Both the position numbers and the translations under genes were made by a program. Below, piece by piece: positions 20,801 to 32,565 of a stretch of DNA of 64,000 bases (position 1 is its first letter; every line of letters begins with the position of its first letter). The notes beneath the pieces were generated by a model. It saw only the letters and a list, made by a program, of their open reading frames with translations, made no database searches and was not told the origin of the DNA. This DNA comes from Manis javanica (taxonomy: Eukaryota; Chordata; Mammalia; Pholidota; Manidae): positions 109,956,173 through 110,020,172 of the forward strand of contig NC_133156.1 in assembly GCF_040802235.1 (NCBI RefSeq), written 5' to 3'.

Positions 20801-23800
20801 CAGCCTTCCAGTTCTGCCTTCTCTATTCCACTTTATGCACAGCAGCAAGATAATCATTCTAAAAACAAGTCTGATCGTGTCATTGTCAGGCTAAAAACAC
20901 TGTCCTATTTCCTTTCCCATGAAGTTCAAACTACTTACCTTGGTTTGGAATGCCTGGCGCTGTGGTCCTCTCTCCTATGTTCCCTCTTTCTCAAATCTCA
21001 TCATAACTCTCTTTTCTCCCCACCTTTCTCCGAATGCATTTCCAGAAAGACTTCTCTTATTCATGCTGTTCTTCCTTCCAGGAACCCTTTCCATCCCTTC
21101 TCCTGTATCCTCTCTAGGAAAGCTTCCCTGATCCCCTTCTGAGTTATCACTGACACCAATGAGTAGAATACTGTCCAATCAGAGCCATTGATTTATTTGT
21201 CTCTCCCACCAGACTGGGAGGACCTGATCACTATTTGTCTGAGGAAGAGAAGAGCAGACTGGCTCTCCGCGCAGTACTCCCCGCTGGGCCACGATCTTTC
21301 CTGTTGATCGTAAGCTCGCTCACGGATCACCAGTATCAGACCAGGTGATCCCAATAAGGCGAGCAAAGCCACGGCTGTTCTGAAGACTCGTGTGAGTGCG
21401 GGTGGAAACAGAGTCAAGGGGCCCACCGAAAGCTGACCCAGTGCCCCCTGTGGGCTGCAAGGGTCACTGCTGCTGCTTTACCAATCACAGCTCCAGCCTC
21501 TCTCCATTGTTTTCGCCTGCTACATAAGTAAGATTCATTAAGATGCTCAATCATAGAAATACACCACTTTTTGACAATCCTCAGTTTGGAGCAAACTCAT
21601 ACTTCCTTGAACCGCACCCACAACTGCTTGATGCAATCCCCAATCCTGTGATAAGCCCCCTGACACCCCATACTGAGCCACCCTCTGGTTCCTCTCCACA
21701 CGCAGTTCACCCCTGCTGAACAAGCGTCAATAAGCCCAGCGTGGTTTGACTGTAGGTGAGTTCGCCTCTCTCTGGATTGCCTGGTCCCACCGCAGAGGAC
21801 TTTTGTCAGTGTCTGTTGAGCTGAACCACATTCTAAGAGGGGGGCTGTCTCTGGAAATAGTGCTGGGTCCAAGCTGTGCTTCTTACCCCCACATCTTGGC
21901 ATTAGCCTACCATAGCTGTGAAAAGCTAGTAAAAACTAGTTTTAGGTTAAACTGACCAAATTCAGAATAGTTATTGAAAAAAACCATTTACCTGAAGGAG
22001 TTGAAGATCCCCTTCCAATGTCTGTGGATCATAGCATGGATAAGATATTGCCTTTTTAATGGAAAATATTTGGTCATATTTCTCTTTGTGGGATGTAGAG
22101 TGAGCACCAAGAATAACTTGAGGTGTGCCCTTCCTGGAAAATACAAAGACAACGTATCATTTATGTGAGAGAAGGGATGAAAGTAAGTCATGAATCTAAT
22201 TTATTCAAATCTGACCAGTTCTTTGAAATAGTTTCTTGTATATAAACAAGCACAGCAGGAATGTGAAGTGGAACATGTATTATTTGCTTCCACTTCACAT
22301 CTCTTGAAGAAAGAAGCACCAGGAAGGGAATCCCAGGTCTTTTGGCAGAGGCAAGGCCACTGAGGTGCAGAAGGCCTGGAGAGGTATGCTCGGTGGCTCA
22401 CCAAACTGGGCTGCTGCCATCGGGGAGCCACCAGCTTCTCCACCTGCCTTGGATTTGTGGAACCAACACTTGATGGAAGAACCTAACCCCAAGAACTAGA
22501 GCAGAAGTAGCAGGTGTGCTTTCTGTGCTTCAGGAAAATAGTGTACCTTGCTTAAGTCTCAAAGATGACAAAAGATGACAAGAGTCAGGCTTTTAATAGG
22601 TAGGACTGGAGATAAGAATCTTGAATTTATAGTGAAATTTTAAAGCTGACTCTACACATGCATGCACACATGTGCACATCCACACCCACAGAAGCAAACA
22701 AACAAAACAGGGCTAGCCCCAAGTCTAGTTTGTGAGCATAACAAGAGCTGGGAGAGGTGGGCACAAGCATTTCTTGATTTGCTGGGCAGACTTTGCACCA
22801 AGTGGGCCTATTAATTAAGACAGCAGCGAGCTTCATTTACAGTATACATTGTGCTGAATTTCCTACTTGATACATTCTCATTTGACACAGCAGTATGAGG
22901 TGAGTCTGTCTGGATCTTCTCTGTGTGTAGCCAGTTTCTCAGTCTCTTCTTTTACTCATGCAATTTATACTAAAGTGTGAACAGGGAGATCACTGGTACT
23001 GGTTGCCAACAGCAGGTACTGATGCAGAAAATAGTATATCCATGTGAGACATATTATCTCGCTTTCAAATCACAAGTAGGAAAAACATTACTGTGACTCA
23101 AAGGAAATAGCTTTCTTTAAAAGTCCGTCAAATATCAGGAATTTCCTCTGTCTCAATCTAATATGCAGCAACCTGGGATCACACTATCATGGTTGGTGAA
23201 TCGCTTGTAATCATAGTGGACACTGAATTTGCCTGACTAAGTATGTTTATGAGAAAGGTCTGTAACAAAATACAGCAAATATTAACATTGATTATGTGTG
23301 GTTGATTATGAGGGCTATTTTTCATGTTTCCTGTTTTTCACACTTGTAACAATATTATAATGTTAGTATACTATTATGAAAATATTAATGTGAAAAATAT
23401 TTAAAAATAATATGAGAAAATAGCCATGCATTTCAATTTTATTGTATAGGATCTGGCCTTTGCTTATAGAGATACACATTATGATTGAACATAACGTAGA
23501 ATGTGCTTGCCCATTTCTTCTTTATCTCTGCCTAATTTTGGTTTTGGACTTCAGAGTCATTTCCACTCTCCACACCCAAACTGCCTTGAGAAAGGGAGCT
23601 CAGAATTACTTACAGGACACAGTGTGCAGCCGTCAACACCCAGTTTTCCTTGATCAAAGCCCCTGCACACATTTCCAGTCCTTTGATTAGAGCCATGTAT
23701 CTTCTTGCATGAGGTGGCATTTCATTACCTCCTATAATTCCCTCACAGGAGTCTAGGAAAACTAAAAGAGTGATCCAGAGTTAAATCCTATCTTATCTAG

Positions 23801-25315
23801 CCATGCTTTGCTCTAAAGGTTGGCTGTAGTGAATAGACTCAGCATGAGAATATAGACATGCAGTTTGTGTTGGGAAGAGTACATCAGAGCAGTCCATATG
23901 GAGTGGGGCTTGGTGCTTTTTTCTGCAGCATTTGCTTCTATAATTATATTCCCTGTAACACACACACACACACTTGAGAGTGTTTTCTCATGATGAATTT
24001 AGTACTCAGCTTTTGGGTAAGTTTTGTTATAAGTAAATATTCTTATTATGGTAGGCTTTTAAATTATTTTTTCTGCCATATGTCTAAGTTAATTTCTCTC
24101 TTTTTGTTTGAAATTAAGGCCAAAATGATAAATACATAGAATGCTTCTTTTTCTGAGTAATGGTTCTCTGTAACTAGAGTGTCATAACAATCACTCAGAG
24201 TGCTGGCTTAAAATGAGTTTCTCTAGGCCCACAGCAGGGACTCTGGTTCAGAATTCCGTGGGGGAACCTGGGTGCTGCATTTTAAACAAGCATCCCAGGA
24301 GATTCTGACAGGTAGTCCCTAGAGCAGTTCTGGGATTTATAAGGGCTGTTACCATTTTAATTTTTAATTTTTCAAATTAAGAGCCATTTTTGGGAATCTA
24401 TGAACATATAGGCACGCATATGCACTTAGATATCTGTTTGCAGTTTTGGAAGATAAACATATGTCTATGGCCTTGAAGGACTTGTGGATATCATGTTAAG
24501 AAGCCCAGCTCTGAAGGTGTCATTGATCTATTAAGATACCACAGTGTGTGGTTAAGAACGTGACTCTGGGTTCAAATCCCAGCCCTACTATTTATTAGCT
24601 TATGACTTTAATAAATTTACTTAACTTCTCTGTGCCTTAGTTTCTTCATATGTATAATGGGGCTGATAACAAAGGCACTTAAGAATACTCAATGTTAATT
24701 AATGTACGTAAAACACTTAGAATACTGCTGTGCTTAATTGTAAAGCTTTAATAGGTGTTGGCAAATATATATATGTGTTTGGGTGGGTTTACTTCACACT
24801 GATGTTATTGTTTCTCTTCACCCCCTCACCCCCCACTGGAAACAGACAGTCAGAAACACATTCTGAAACCAATGGTTTTAAGATTTATCTGAGAGCTGTG
24901 ACTATTCAGTTGTATTTGTATGACTGGGATTTCAGTTAATAAGTCGTCCATACACCCCCAACTTAATAGCCTTGTCAGGTTTTCATTTGAAGGTTTTGCT
25001 CTATAGATCTGACCTGAATTAATGAAAACCGACAGATACAGTTAACACTTTCATATTTTTGCTGTAGACATGTAGGGAACATTTTCATCTTACAAAGCTA
25101 ATGTGCCTTTAGATAGCAAAGACAAATAATAACATTAAAAATCATAGAAAATGAAGTTATGATTTCTTTTTCTTTTTTATACAATATCAAACATAAATTA
25201 AACCCATATAGAATTCTGTTTTCTCATGAGCAAAACTGAAAAAGCATGTAAAATCAGTCTTACCTCCAGGGATTAGGAGACATACAGCAGCAGAGAAAGA
25301 GAAAGGAAAAGGCAT
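17747..25315 (-). CDS. GZMA: Granzyme A, complete five-exon gene
   Basis: Granzyme A is a trypsin-like serine protease of cytotoxic T and NK cell granules, active after entering target cells with perforin. Exons on the minus strand are 25315-25264, 23752-23614, 22133-21992, 19246-18974 and 17899-17747. Every intron starts GT and ends AG, and phases match throughout, giving 252 residues. The protein has a short leader, the mature N-terminus Ile-Ile-Gly-Gly, the catalytic His in an AAHC motif, Asp in EGDLQLL and Ser in GDSGSP. The Asp six residues before that Ser gives the Lys/Arg-cleaving pocket. A Cys in SYPCYDP corresponds to the position used for the granzyme A disulfide homodimer. VAGWG, VIDRKTC and FRGVTSFG segments favour GZMA over GZMK. 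Oddity: the usual MRN start codon is GTG here, so translation should begin at the next ATG. No internal stop or frameshift was seen. Confidence 0.93.
18460..18700 (+). repeat. MIR fragment in GZMA intron 4
   Basis: The landmarks 'gggtggcctcggtccgaat', 'gaaagttatgtaactt', 'cctcatctgtaaaatag' and 'ggggattaagtggcattgag' follow the MIR order in sense. Confidence 0.65.
18974..19246 (-). CDS. GZMA: GZMA exon 4
   Basis: The acceptor (tttctag) ends at 19247 and the donor gtaagt starts at 18973. The 273-nt exon (91 codons) covers [35 protein letters not shown] and NSMICAG, and ends Asp-Asp-Ser-Cys-Glu. The Asp before Ser-Cys is the specificity-pocket residue. Confidence 0.93.
19260..20850. other. GZMA intron 3, left part: no further feature
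   Basis: Intron sequence between exons 3 and 4. Open frames in it are unsupported, with no splice or family signals. A G/A-rich stretch lies around 19600-19900. Confidence 0.5.
20855..21160 (+). repeat. L2-like ancient LINE fragment
   Basis: The text order ('ctgatcgtgtcattgtcagg', 'catgaagttcaaactactta', 'ttccatcccttctcctgta') resembles L2 sequence in sense. Diverged. Confidence 0.5.
21190..21835. other. CpG-bearing segment of unknown origin, possible solo LTR
   Basis: Within AT-rich intron 3, this stretch is richer in GC and retains CpGs (cgcgcag, gctcgctcacggatc). It contains an 'accaatcacag' CCAAT-like motif, an AATAAG poly(A)-like signal near 21730 and a following 'gcctctctctggattgcctg' resembling an LTR R/U5 end. 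Minus-strand frames of 77 and 101 codons exist but match nothing I know. I found no second copy, primer site or flanking duplication. Confidence 0.3.
21992..22133 (-). CDS. GZMA: GZMA exon 3 (catalytic Asp)
   Basis: The acceptor AG is at 22135-22134 and the donor gtaaat at 21991. The 142-nt exon encodes QVILGAHS, the SYPCYDP segment with the presumed interchain Cys, and EGDLQLLQ with the catalytic Asp. Confidence 0.92.
23614..23752 (-). CDS. GZMA: GZMA exon 2 (mature N-terminus and catalytic His)
   Basis: The acceptor AG is at 23754-23753 and the donor gtaagt begins at 23613. The 139-nt exon encodes the Ser-Cys-Glu-Gly propeptide end, the activation site before IIGGNE, and WVLTAAHC with the catalytic His. 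Splice phases join without a gap to exons 1 and 3. Confidence 0.92.
24190..24315. mobile_element. MER5-like hAT fragment
   Basis: 'gagtttctctaggccc', 'ggttcagaattccgtggg' and 'catcccaggagattctgac' match the general look of MER5 nonautonomous hAT elements, in GZMA intron 1. Confidence 0.5.
24540..24745 (+). repeat. MIR element in GZMA intron 1
   Basis: 'gtggttaagaacgtgactct', 'gggttcaaatcccagccc', 'cttctctgtgccttagttt' and 'atgtataatggggctgata' are MIR landmarks in order. The tRNA-like B box belongs to the SINE. Confidence 0.85.
25264..25315 (-). CDS. GZMA: GZMA exon 1 (signal peptide)
   Basis: From ATG 25315-25313 the exon encodes 17 residues, [17 protein letters not shown], plus one base before a GT donor at 25263. 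The upstream codons GTG-AGG-AAC (25327-25319) align with the MRN start of the paralogue at 2218, showing that the original ATG changed to GTG. The resulting leader is short but still hydrophobic. Confidence 0.85.
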
Positions 25316-25359
25316 CCTGTTCCTCACTTGTGGAGACCGTTTAGTTTCAGGTTTTGACG

Positions 25360-25430
25360 TTAGTAATATATAGTGAAACACAAAGGATGTGGGCTTTTTC
25401 TTTTTTTCTTTCTCTGCTGTGCTGCTAAAG
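25360..25430 (-). promoter_or_regulatory. Probable core promoter of GZMA
   Basis: A TATATATT-like box (about 25365-25373) lies about 50-60 bp upstream of the start codon. It is followed by the same 'acaaaggatgtgg' and pyrimidine tract seen upstream of the paralogue at 2279-2345. Promoter activity is inferred. Confidence 0.5.
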
Positions 25431-26445
25431 ATTTTGGTGTTTTACTACTGGAAAATATAACCTTACTTCAGTGATGGCGTGGTTATTTATTTGTCTCACT
25501 GAAGAGGCCATTTCCCTTGGGGTTAGACCTGTCCTACCTTAAAGGGTAAATGTGAAGCCGTGGAGATTGTGATAAATTAAGAACATCAGATAGAAAACTG
25601 CTCTTCTTTTGACAACTGTTTCACTTTCAAATGCAAGTTTATCTTAAAAAGCTGAGAAGTCAAGTCCATATCAGAGTTGTTTTGAAATAATCATCCTTAA
25701 ATCTATTCTAGAGGGAAAAGGGTAGATATTTGATATATTCATTGTTGAGACTGTTGGGCAATCATTGAGGTAAAATTGAAGTTAGATTCTTAACTCACAG
25801 CATTCCTCTTAAAAGCACTAAGTGAAGATACAGATGAATGTACACATGTGGAAATGAGAAAGGAACTTTGAGATATGACACCAAAGGCAAGAATCATAAA
25901 AGAAAGAAAATGTTAATAGGTTCAATTAAAACTGTAGTACCTTAAAACATCAAAGTCAAATAGCAAACATTTTTACCACAAATTGCTAAGAAAACCTGGA
26001 CACCAGGAAAGAAAAATGATTGGAGAATTTGAACAAACACTTTATAAAAGAAGAAATAAAGTAGCCGCTGTATGCCTAGTCTGTGGAGGAATGCATAAGC
26101 AGTATCAGGTTATCAATATAAAAATACAATTTAAAACATTTAGATAATATTTTTGCCTGTCAAACTGCTGAAAATTAGAAATTGTATTGAATACTCTGTT
26201 GTCAGAAATTCTTATGTGTCAAGCTGCTCCTATCTTTTTGGAAAGCAATACACATAGAGGGTCATTAAATTTTGCATGATCTTTTACCCAACAAGTCATG
26301 TTTGTGAATTTTTAAAAATTGCGGATATGTGTAAAAACTTAGCCATGTGTAAAATTTTCAAAATTTAGACATTCCATGACATTACTGTTTCTAATGAGAA
26401 GAAGTTGAAAAGAAAATAAATGCCCCCAAATAAGGAATTAGGTAA
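25431..26445. other. GZMA upstream flank: no gene or clear repeat
   Basis: AT-rich intergenic DNA. Part of 25840-26420 looks like mutated L1 sense sequence (A-rich with 'agaaacctggacaccagg'-like phrases), but I cannot place it firmly. Confidence 0.4.
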
Positions 26446-26449
26446 GGGT

Positions 26450-26940
26450 ATTAGTTTCCTGTTGCTACTGTGACAAATTGCCACAAACTTAGAGGCTTGA
26501 AAACAGTAAAACTTTCATAGTTTTGTAGGACAGAAGTTTCATGTGTGTCTCACTGGGCTAAAATTAAGGGGACAGCAGGGCTGTGTTCCTTTCCAGAGGC
26601 TCTAGGGGAGAATCCATCTCTTGCCTTTTCCGGCTCCTAGTGGCTGCCTGCATTCCTTGGCTTATGGCCGACTTCCAGCTTCAAAGCCAGCCACAGTCAG
26701 TGCAGTTTTTCCCATGTAGCATCACCCTGACACTGACTCTTCTTCTGCCTGCTGCTTCAACTTTTAAGGACTCCTGGGATTATGGTGGGCCCACCCAGAT
26801 TATGCCCCAGTTTTAAGGTAACTGCTGATTAGCAACCTTAATTTTATCTACCACCTCAATTCCTCTTTGCCATGTAAACTAACATGGGCTCCAGGAATTA
26901 GGATATGGGCATCTTTGGGTGAGTGGAGAGCACTATTCTC
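26450..26940 (+). repeat. Ancient mammalian interspersed repeat, family uncertain
   Basis: 'attagtttcctgttgctac', 'gccacaaacttagaggctt', 'cactgggctaaaattaagg' and 'ggctctaggggagaatcc' belong to a widespread old mammalian repeat that I recognise by wording but cannot name reliably. Confidence 0.5.
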
Positions 26941-26944
26941 CATG

Positions 26945-29420
26945 CCATACTAAGTAAATTATAATTCATCCATACAGCCATTCTGTGCAGCCATTAGACA
27001 ACATGGGAAGTGATTACAAAGTGCTTCTGTATCAGACAACTCTTGCATCACCACAGATCTTGGCCTCATAGAAGTCAATGGACCTCAGCCACTTGCCCTC
27101 CTCCACTACTCTGTGGAGACCAATTCTGCGTGGCCTTTGTGGGGCACCACCTGACAGCCCGTTGCCTCATGCCTGCATCGTTCAGCTTTTGCTTCCCACC
27201 CTGGGACTCCTTAGCTGCTGGAGAAATCTAGGACATAGCATGATACAGAATTTCAGGAGAGTTTAAGCCTATTTGGGAAATCTATTGATTAATAGGAGAT
27301 GGAATCTAGGGGATAAATTCTTTTCTCCTTCCCCTGTTTCTCCAGAGGCTATTCTTTGAAGTAGTAATTCTTACGGTTCTTGGAAGATGGTCCGAGCTAT
27401 CAGTTGCGCTGGTTACCGAGCGTCTCCTGCCCAGCCATGCCCCTTCGTATTGGTGCTTCTCCTCAACACTCCTCTTTCCTCTCTCCACACAACACAGCTC
27501 CCACTTCTCAAGTATGCCCGCTAAGAAAGTGGTAGCACATGAGCTCTCCTCTATGGGAGCTCAGGCAAGACAGGTGGGAGCGGCACTAGGAGTTAGGAGT
27601 GGCCTTGTAAATTAGACCAACAAAATAGGATTTGGAGGTGAGCGACTCACTGATCTGGAACACTGGGGGCTGTGTTGCGGGTAGTAAATGGGGTGGGCAT
27701 GACCCTGGCCTGCTGTAGCATTCAGTGGCATCACACTGTTAAGGATTTTATCTATAGTCAGTTGACATGAGGCCTGAAAAGGAGGTATGTGACAGCTACT
27801 GCAGTGGACAGTGCAGCAGCGTGGAGGCCGTAATGATTACAGGGATTATGGAGTGAGCAGGCTTCTGTTAATGGCATTAGGAGCCTTGAGAAAAGAAAGC
27901 ACCCCCAGCAGCTAACTGGGCAAGCCAGGGGGCCTTTATGGTGACTTTTAAGGAGTTTCTCATCATCCACAGCTGTAGTTCAGGTGAATCTGAAAATCAG
28001 CCTTCATTAGACTGCCCATTCATCCATTCTTCACATACTTGTAAAATCATGTTGTGAGGTCTAAAAATGCGTAAGTGAATTAAGACATGTTCACTAGGCT
28101 CAAGAACCTCACCATTCAGAGGGGAACCTCTCCTAATGTCACTTACACTTCTTTTACAGTCTTTCAGTTCCATCCATCCATCTGTCCACCCAGTATTTAA
28201 TGAGATGCTCCAGTGTCCCAGGCATGACAAGTGGATGCTGCCCTATCCGCTTGGTGAGATAAACAGCTGCTTCCTGGACAATAGAAGCTAGTGTGGGATA
28301 TTTTTCCTAACATATGGAACTGATGTAGAACACGGTTTCAAGAAATTCATTAATTCAGTACATATTTAATTAAATGCGTCCTACATGCTGGGCACTGTGC
28401 CAGATGAAAAATCCTGGCCCTTGTGACCTGGATTATTTAGGGAACTAGAACTAGTACAGTGCTTCAGGAACCTGAGTTTGGGAAGCAGTGGGCTATGAGG
28501 GTGGGGAGATGGGAGTATTATGGAGACCTCTGAGGAGCATGTGGGCTATCATAGAGACAAGGGAAGCCAGTGAAGGATGTTAATTAGGAGAGGCCCAGGA
28601 TTCTCTCCTGGTTAAAGGGAGGCCGCTCTGGCACCAATGTGGAGGCAGGGGCAGCTCGGGAATGTCTGTATGTAAGACACTCAACAATCTGCTAAAGGTA
28701 GGGGTGTGGAAATCATCTTGGAGCAATGTTTGCATATAGAGACCCAATTTTTTGCTTGCAATGAGTGCTTATTGAGAAGGGGTGTGAGTAATGGGAGGAC
28801 ACGGGCAAAGACTCACATTTCAGGTGTGAGGCTGAATGGTTCCTGTGCTAGAGGAGTGAGTGTGCTGGAGACAGGGTGACCAGTTAGGAGATGATTGTCC
28901 AGATCTGAATTAACTGAAGCTGCAGACATGGAGTGGCAGAGACAGATAAAAGGAATTAAAGTCAGTTTAGCGATAGCATGTTTTCCACAGAGAGAAGGGG
29001 CTGGGGTGTGTGAGCTGCATGGGAGGGCAACTATGCTTCTCCTGCCCCATGGCATGTTGTCCGGGCAGCCAGTCCCCTGCCTCCTAGTGAAGAAGGACAT
29101 GTGTGGGAACAGGATTTCCCTGAATTGGGATGGAAGGGTGATTGTAACTTCTTTAATTTTCTGAACTTTAGATTTAGAGTGAACTTTGTCGTAGAAGAGA
29201 CTTTTATGATGTTCCCACCAAGTCTGTCTGGTCGTAGTTTGGTTAGTTAGATGTGGTCTGGGGCCAGAGGCTTCTCTACGGTGGGTTTTCTAGGTAATGA
29301 AGCTACCAGACCATCTTCCACCCACCAGCTTTGCATCTCTCGTCACCCCTCTCGATCACTTACCACCTCAGTGTTCCTGCATCTACTGTGACCACTGCGA
29401 CAGTCTCCTTCATTTTGTCT
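26945..29420. other. Intergenic, no gene
   Basis: Small remnants only: an L2/MIR-like 'attcattaattcagtaca...ctgggcactgtgccag' near 28340-28410 and CATC repeats near 28170-28190. Open frames are short and unconvincing. Confidence 0.5.
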
Positions 29421-29424
29421 CTTT

Positions 29425-29690
29425 TTTTTTTAAAAACCACTTTGAGATATAATTTATATACTGTTAAATTCACCCATTTAAAGTGTACAATTCAAGGCTT
29501 GATCATTTATAATGACTACTATTTTAAATTGTGGTAAAATATATATAACATAAAATGAGCCATTTTAACCATTTTAAGTGTACAATTCAGTGGCATTAAT
29601 TACATTCACAATGTTGTGTGACCCTCACTCCTATCTATTTCCAAAACTTTTTAGCTACAGCTGCCTGAGGCTAGTTTCCCAGGAACCCAG
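29425..29690 (-). mobile_element. Ancient L1 3' fragments, antisense
   Basis: Two partly repeated segments, 'gagatataatttatatac...cacccatttaaagtgtac' and 'gtggtaaaatatatataac...catttt', are typical antisense L1M 3' ends. Confidence 0.7.
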
Positions 29691-31762
29691 GGGGTTAAAC
29701 TTTATAATCTCTCCTCCCACCTCCTCCCACACCTGGGGACTCAGACTTGGCCCAAGGCAGCACAGCTTCAGTTCACACTCAGCCAGAGCATAGGTAGCAC
29801 CCTCTTTCTATTTCTTGGAGACTTATTTCAGTCTTTCCTCTGCCTGTTTTATTTTTTGTGAAAATGCACACTTCAGATGATGGTGGAAGATATAACTCTA
29901 CTTTTCAAAAATCCTTGAATTGGCAAAATTTGATAATTAGCTGGTGATGGGTGACAAATATGGAGGGGTTCATACATTATTTTCTATACCTTTAGGGATT
30001 AAAAAATAGTCATGGATGGCTTTCCTGTGCTATGTCAGCTGTACCTTTGACAGTGTGACCAGGTAATATTCTTGCCATTCACAGGGAGAGGTATTGTTGA
30101 CCTTGGCCAGTTTGCCAAATATCCCCAATCAACACTTCAAAAGGATTTGGCTAATTACAATGAGTTGTAATGTAAAAAAAAAAAACCTAGAATTCCATTT
30201 TAGTATATTTTAAATGCTTATTCTGTTTTAATGTGGACATTTTTGAGTTATATTACTGATAGTCTGTGAAGTGGCTGATTTTTTTTTTTAGTATGCGTGA
30301 ATTTGAAAAAATGTATAGGTGTACTTGACTTTTTACAGCACTCATAGAGGGCGCTATAGACACAGTTGGGTGGCGGGACATGGAGCCACTTGAAAGCACA
30401 GCTTTTGGGCAGGGCCTCTGTGGGTACTGGGCAGTAGGGGTTCTGGTATTTGCTTTGTCTACTGGACCACTTCATTAGATTCATTACCTCTCAAGAAAGT
30501 ATTTGAGGGTAAATGGAGAATTAGACCTCTTTATCTTAGACGACATCTGGGAAGGGATGTAGTGGAGTCCCAGGGTGCCTTGAAAGTAGATGTGGGGTGA
30601 GGTGAGGAGGATGGTGTGGTAGGAAAGAGTGTGCATAACATGTGTGCTGTAAGCTGACCAATTATGAAAGCAAACGCCTTATTAGGATGTCTTTAGTTAA
30701 AACGAAAATTTCAACTAAGCTGAGAAAATAATGAATGAGATGGTTCTGCTAAAGGTGTTATACTGAAACAATCTTCAGAGTGAAATTTTTTAAGAGTCAC
30801 ATGGAACAGCAGGTATAACGTAACTGAGCTGCTGAAAGGACCTTACTTTCTTTAATAGTAGTGAATATCCACGTAGAAGTCTGCCACTGTCATTATCTCT
30901 TGCAGTTTTCTCAACTACCTGCTTCGTGCATGGGAAACTGATATGCCCAGGAATTTAAGTAATTTGACATTCTGGTTAACTGCACCTGGAGTGCAAATCC
31001 AGGCCAATTTCAGAGCTCATTTCGTACCCACTGTGTAGCAGTGATGTCTGTACAGGGTGTCTGCAGTAGTGAGGTCTGTGCAAAGTGATGAATGTGCAGC
31101 TGTGAGGTGTGTGTATTGGTGATGTCTGAAACTGTCTCCCTCAAATGAGGGAGCTGGTCAACCTGAGTCAGCCTGTTTCTACAACGGATAGAGAGCTGCA
31201 GGAAATCTGAATTCTAGCCCTACCTCTCTCAGTCCCTGTGGATTGCACCCATTCTGATCCATTTATTTTACTTTGCAGCTACTGTTCTGTCTGTTAGGTA
31301 GAATAGTTAGGCATGAAGTACTGATACTGCCTCAGAGGCTAGGGAAATGCCCTGTACAACTAATTTTCAGAATGTAGTCTTAGGCAAAAGTATATGGATT
31401 TATATTTGTGACTGGGCAAAGTGTGGACATCTCTGAGGAACTGTAGAGAAGATTCTGCCGCCCAGGGGATGGGGGAGAACCACTTGAGACTGCTCGGCAG
31501 CTCCCTGGGGGCCGTGAGTAGCCTGACTTTTTGCCTCTTGGGGAAACTGTCCAGTAGCCTGGTGTCTAGGGGAATTTCCTGCAGAATGACTTGATCCCTG
31601 GGCCTGGTTCCAGCTGAGTCACAGCACACTTGTCGGGCAATGTCACCATTCCTCACCAGTGCCTCTGAGGCAATGGCTGCAGTGGCTGTCCCGGGGTAAT
31701 GGGGACACCTGCTGTTTGTTTTGAGGAGGGCGGCTAAGTTTAGTCCTCGAGTTCCAGTGTCT
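29691..31762. other. Intergenic, no gene
   Basis: No exon-like signal or family match. An A12 run lies near 30175. Confidence 0.5.
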
Positions 31763-31816
31763 TGTGTGTGTGTGTGTGTGTGTGTGCACGTGTGCGTGCA
31801 TGCGTGCGTGTGTGTA

Positions 31817-31850
<34 letters not shown>
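31763..31850. repeat. (TG)n microsatellite, interrupted
   Basis: About 88 bp of alternating TG with internal CACG/CGTGCATG variants. Confidence 0.95.
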
Positions 31851-31851
<1 letters not shown>

Positions 31852-32527
31852 CGGGGTGGTAAAGGGAAGGATTCGTAATTACAATGCCTGGTGATGGGAC
31901 TCATCAAGAGGAGGTGTGGTTACTTAGAGAGTTCTAGAATGTTAAAGCTGAAAGAGTTCTCAGAGATCATATTCTAGAGCTGTGCTAATATAGTAGCCAT
32001 TAACCACAAATAGCCTTTAAAATTTAAGTTAATTAAACTGTAAAATCCAGTTCTTTGGTCACACAGCCACATTTTAGATGTTTGCTGTCCTCATATGGCT
32101 GGGGGCTATCATATCTGGCAGCACAATATAGAACATTTTCATCCTCTCAGGGAGTTCTAGTGAACAGTGTTGTTCTAGAGTCTTCTAGACCAATCCCTTT
32201 GACAGGAAGGAAACTAAAGCTCAGAGAAGGGATTTGCCCAATTTATTCATACTGGAGCTGGGACTAGAACTTAGATTATTAGCACTTCTTGCCTGGTGTC
32301 ACTAAGACACTTGATAGTTAAGTTCACGGCACTGTGCTAGGTATTAGGGGATAACAGTACCATTCTGACCTCTTGCTTTCCTGGAGATCATGGTACAAGT
32401 AAATGGGGTGTATCAGTGCATTTCCAATATCTTATTTTTTGGAGGGAAACTTTTATTCTCCAGGAAATTTTCTGTGGAAAACTAAAATATAGAACAGTAT
32501 AGCTGCTCTTGCTGAAGCACAACATGA

Positions 32528-32528
<1 letters not shown>

Positions 32529-32563
<35 letters not shown>
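32529..32563. repeat. (TG)n microsatellite
   Basis: Perfect alternating TG for about 35 bp. Confidence 0.95.

Positions 32564-32565
<2 letters not shown>

Noticed and set aside
24540-24745. tRNA-like A/B-box sequence
   Set aside because: It sits in a MIR element with the rest of the SINE present; no cloverleaf was evident. The same applies to 43500-43700.
31763-32563. TG repeats as possible regulatory Z-DNA sites
   Set aside because: Ordinary microsatellites with no nearby gene; nothing beyond composition supports a function.
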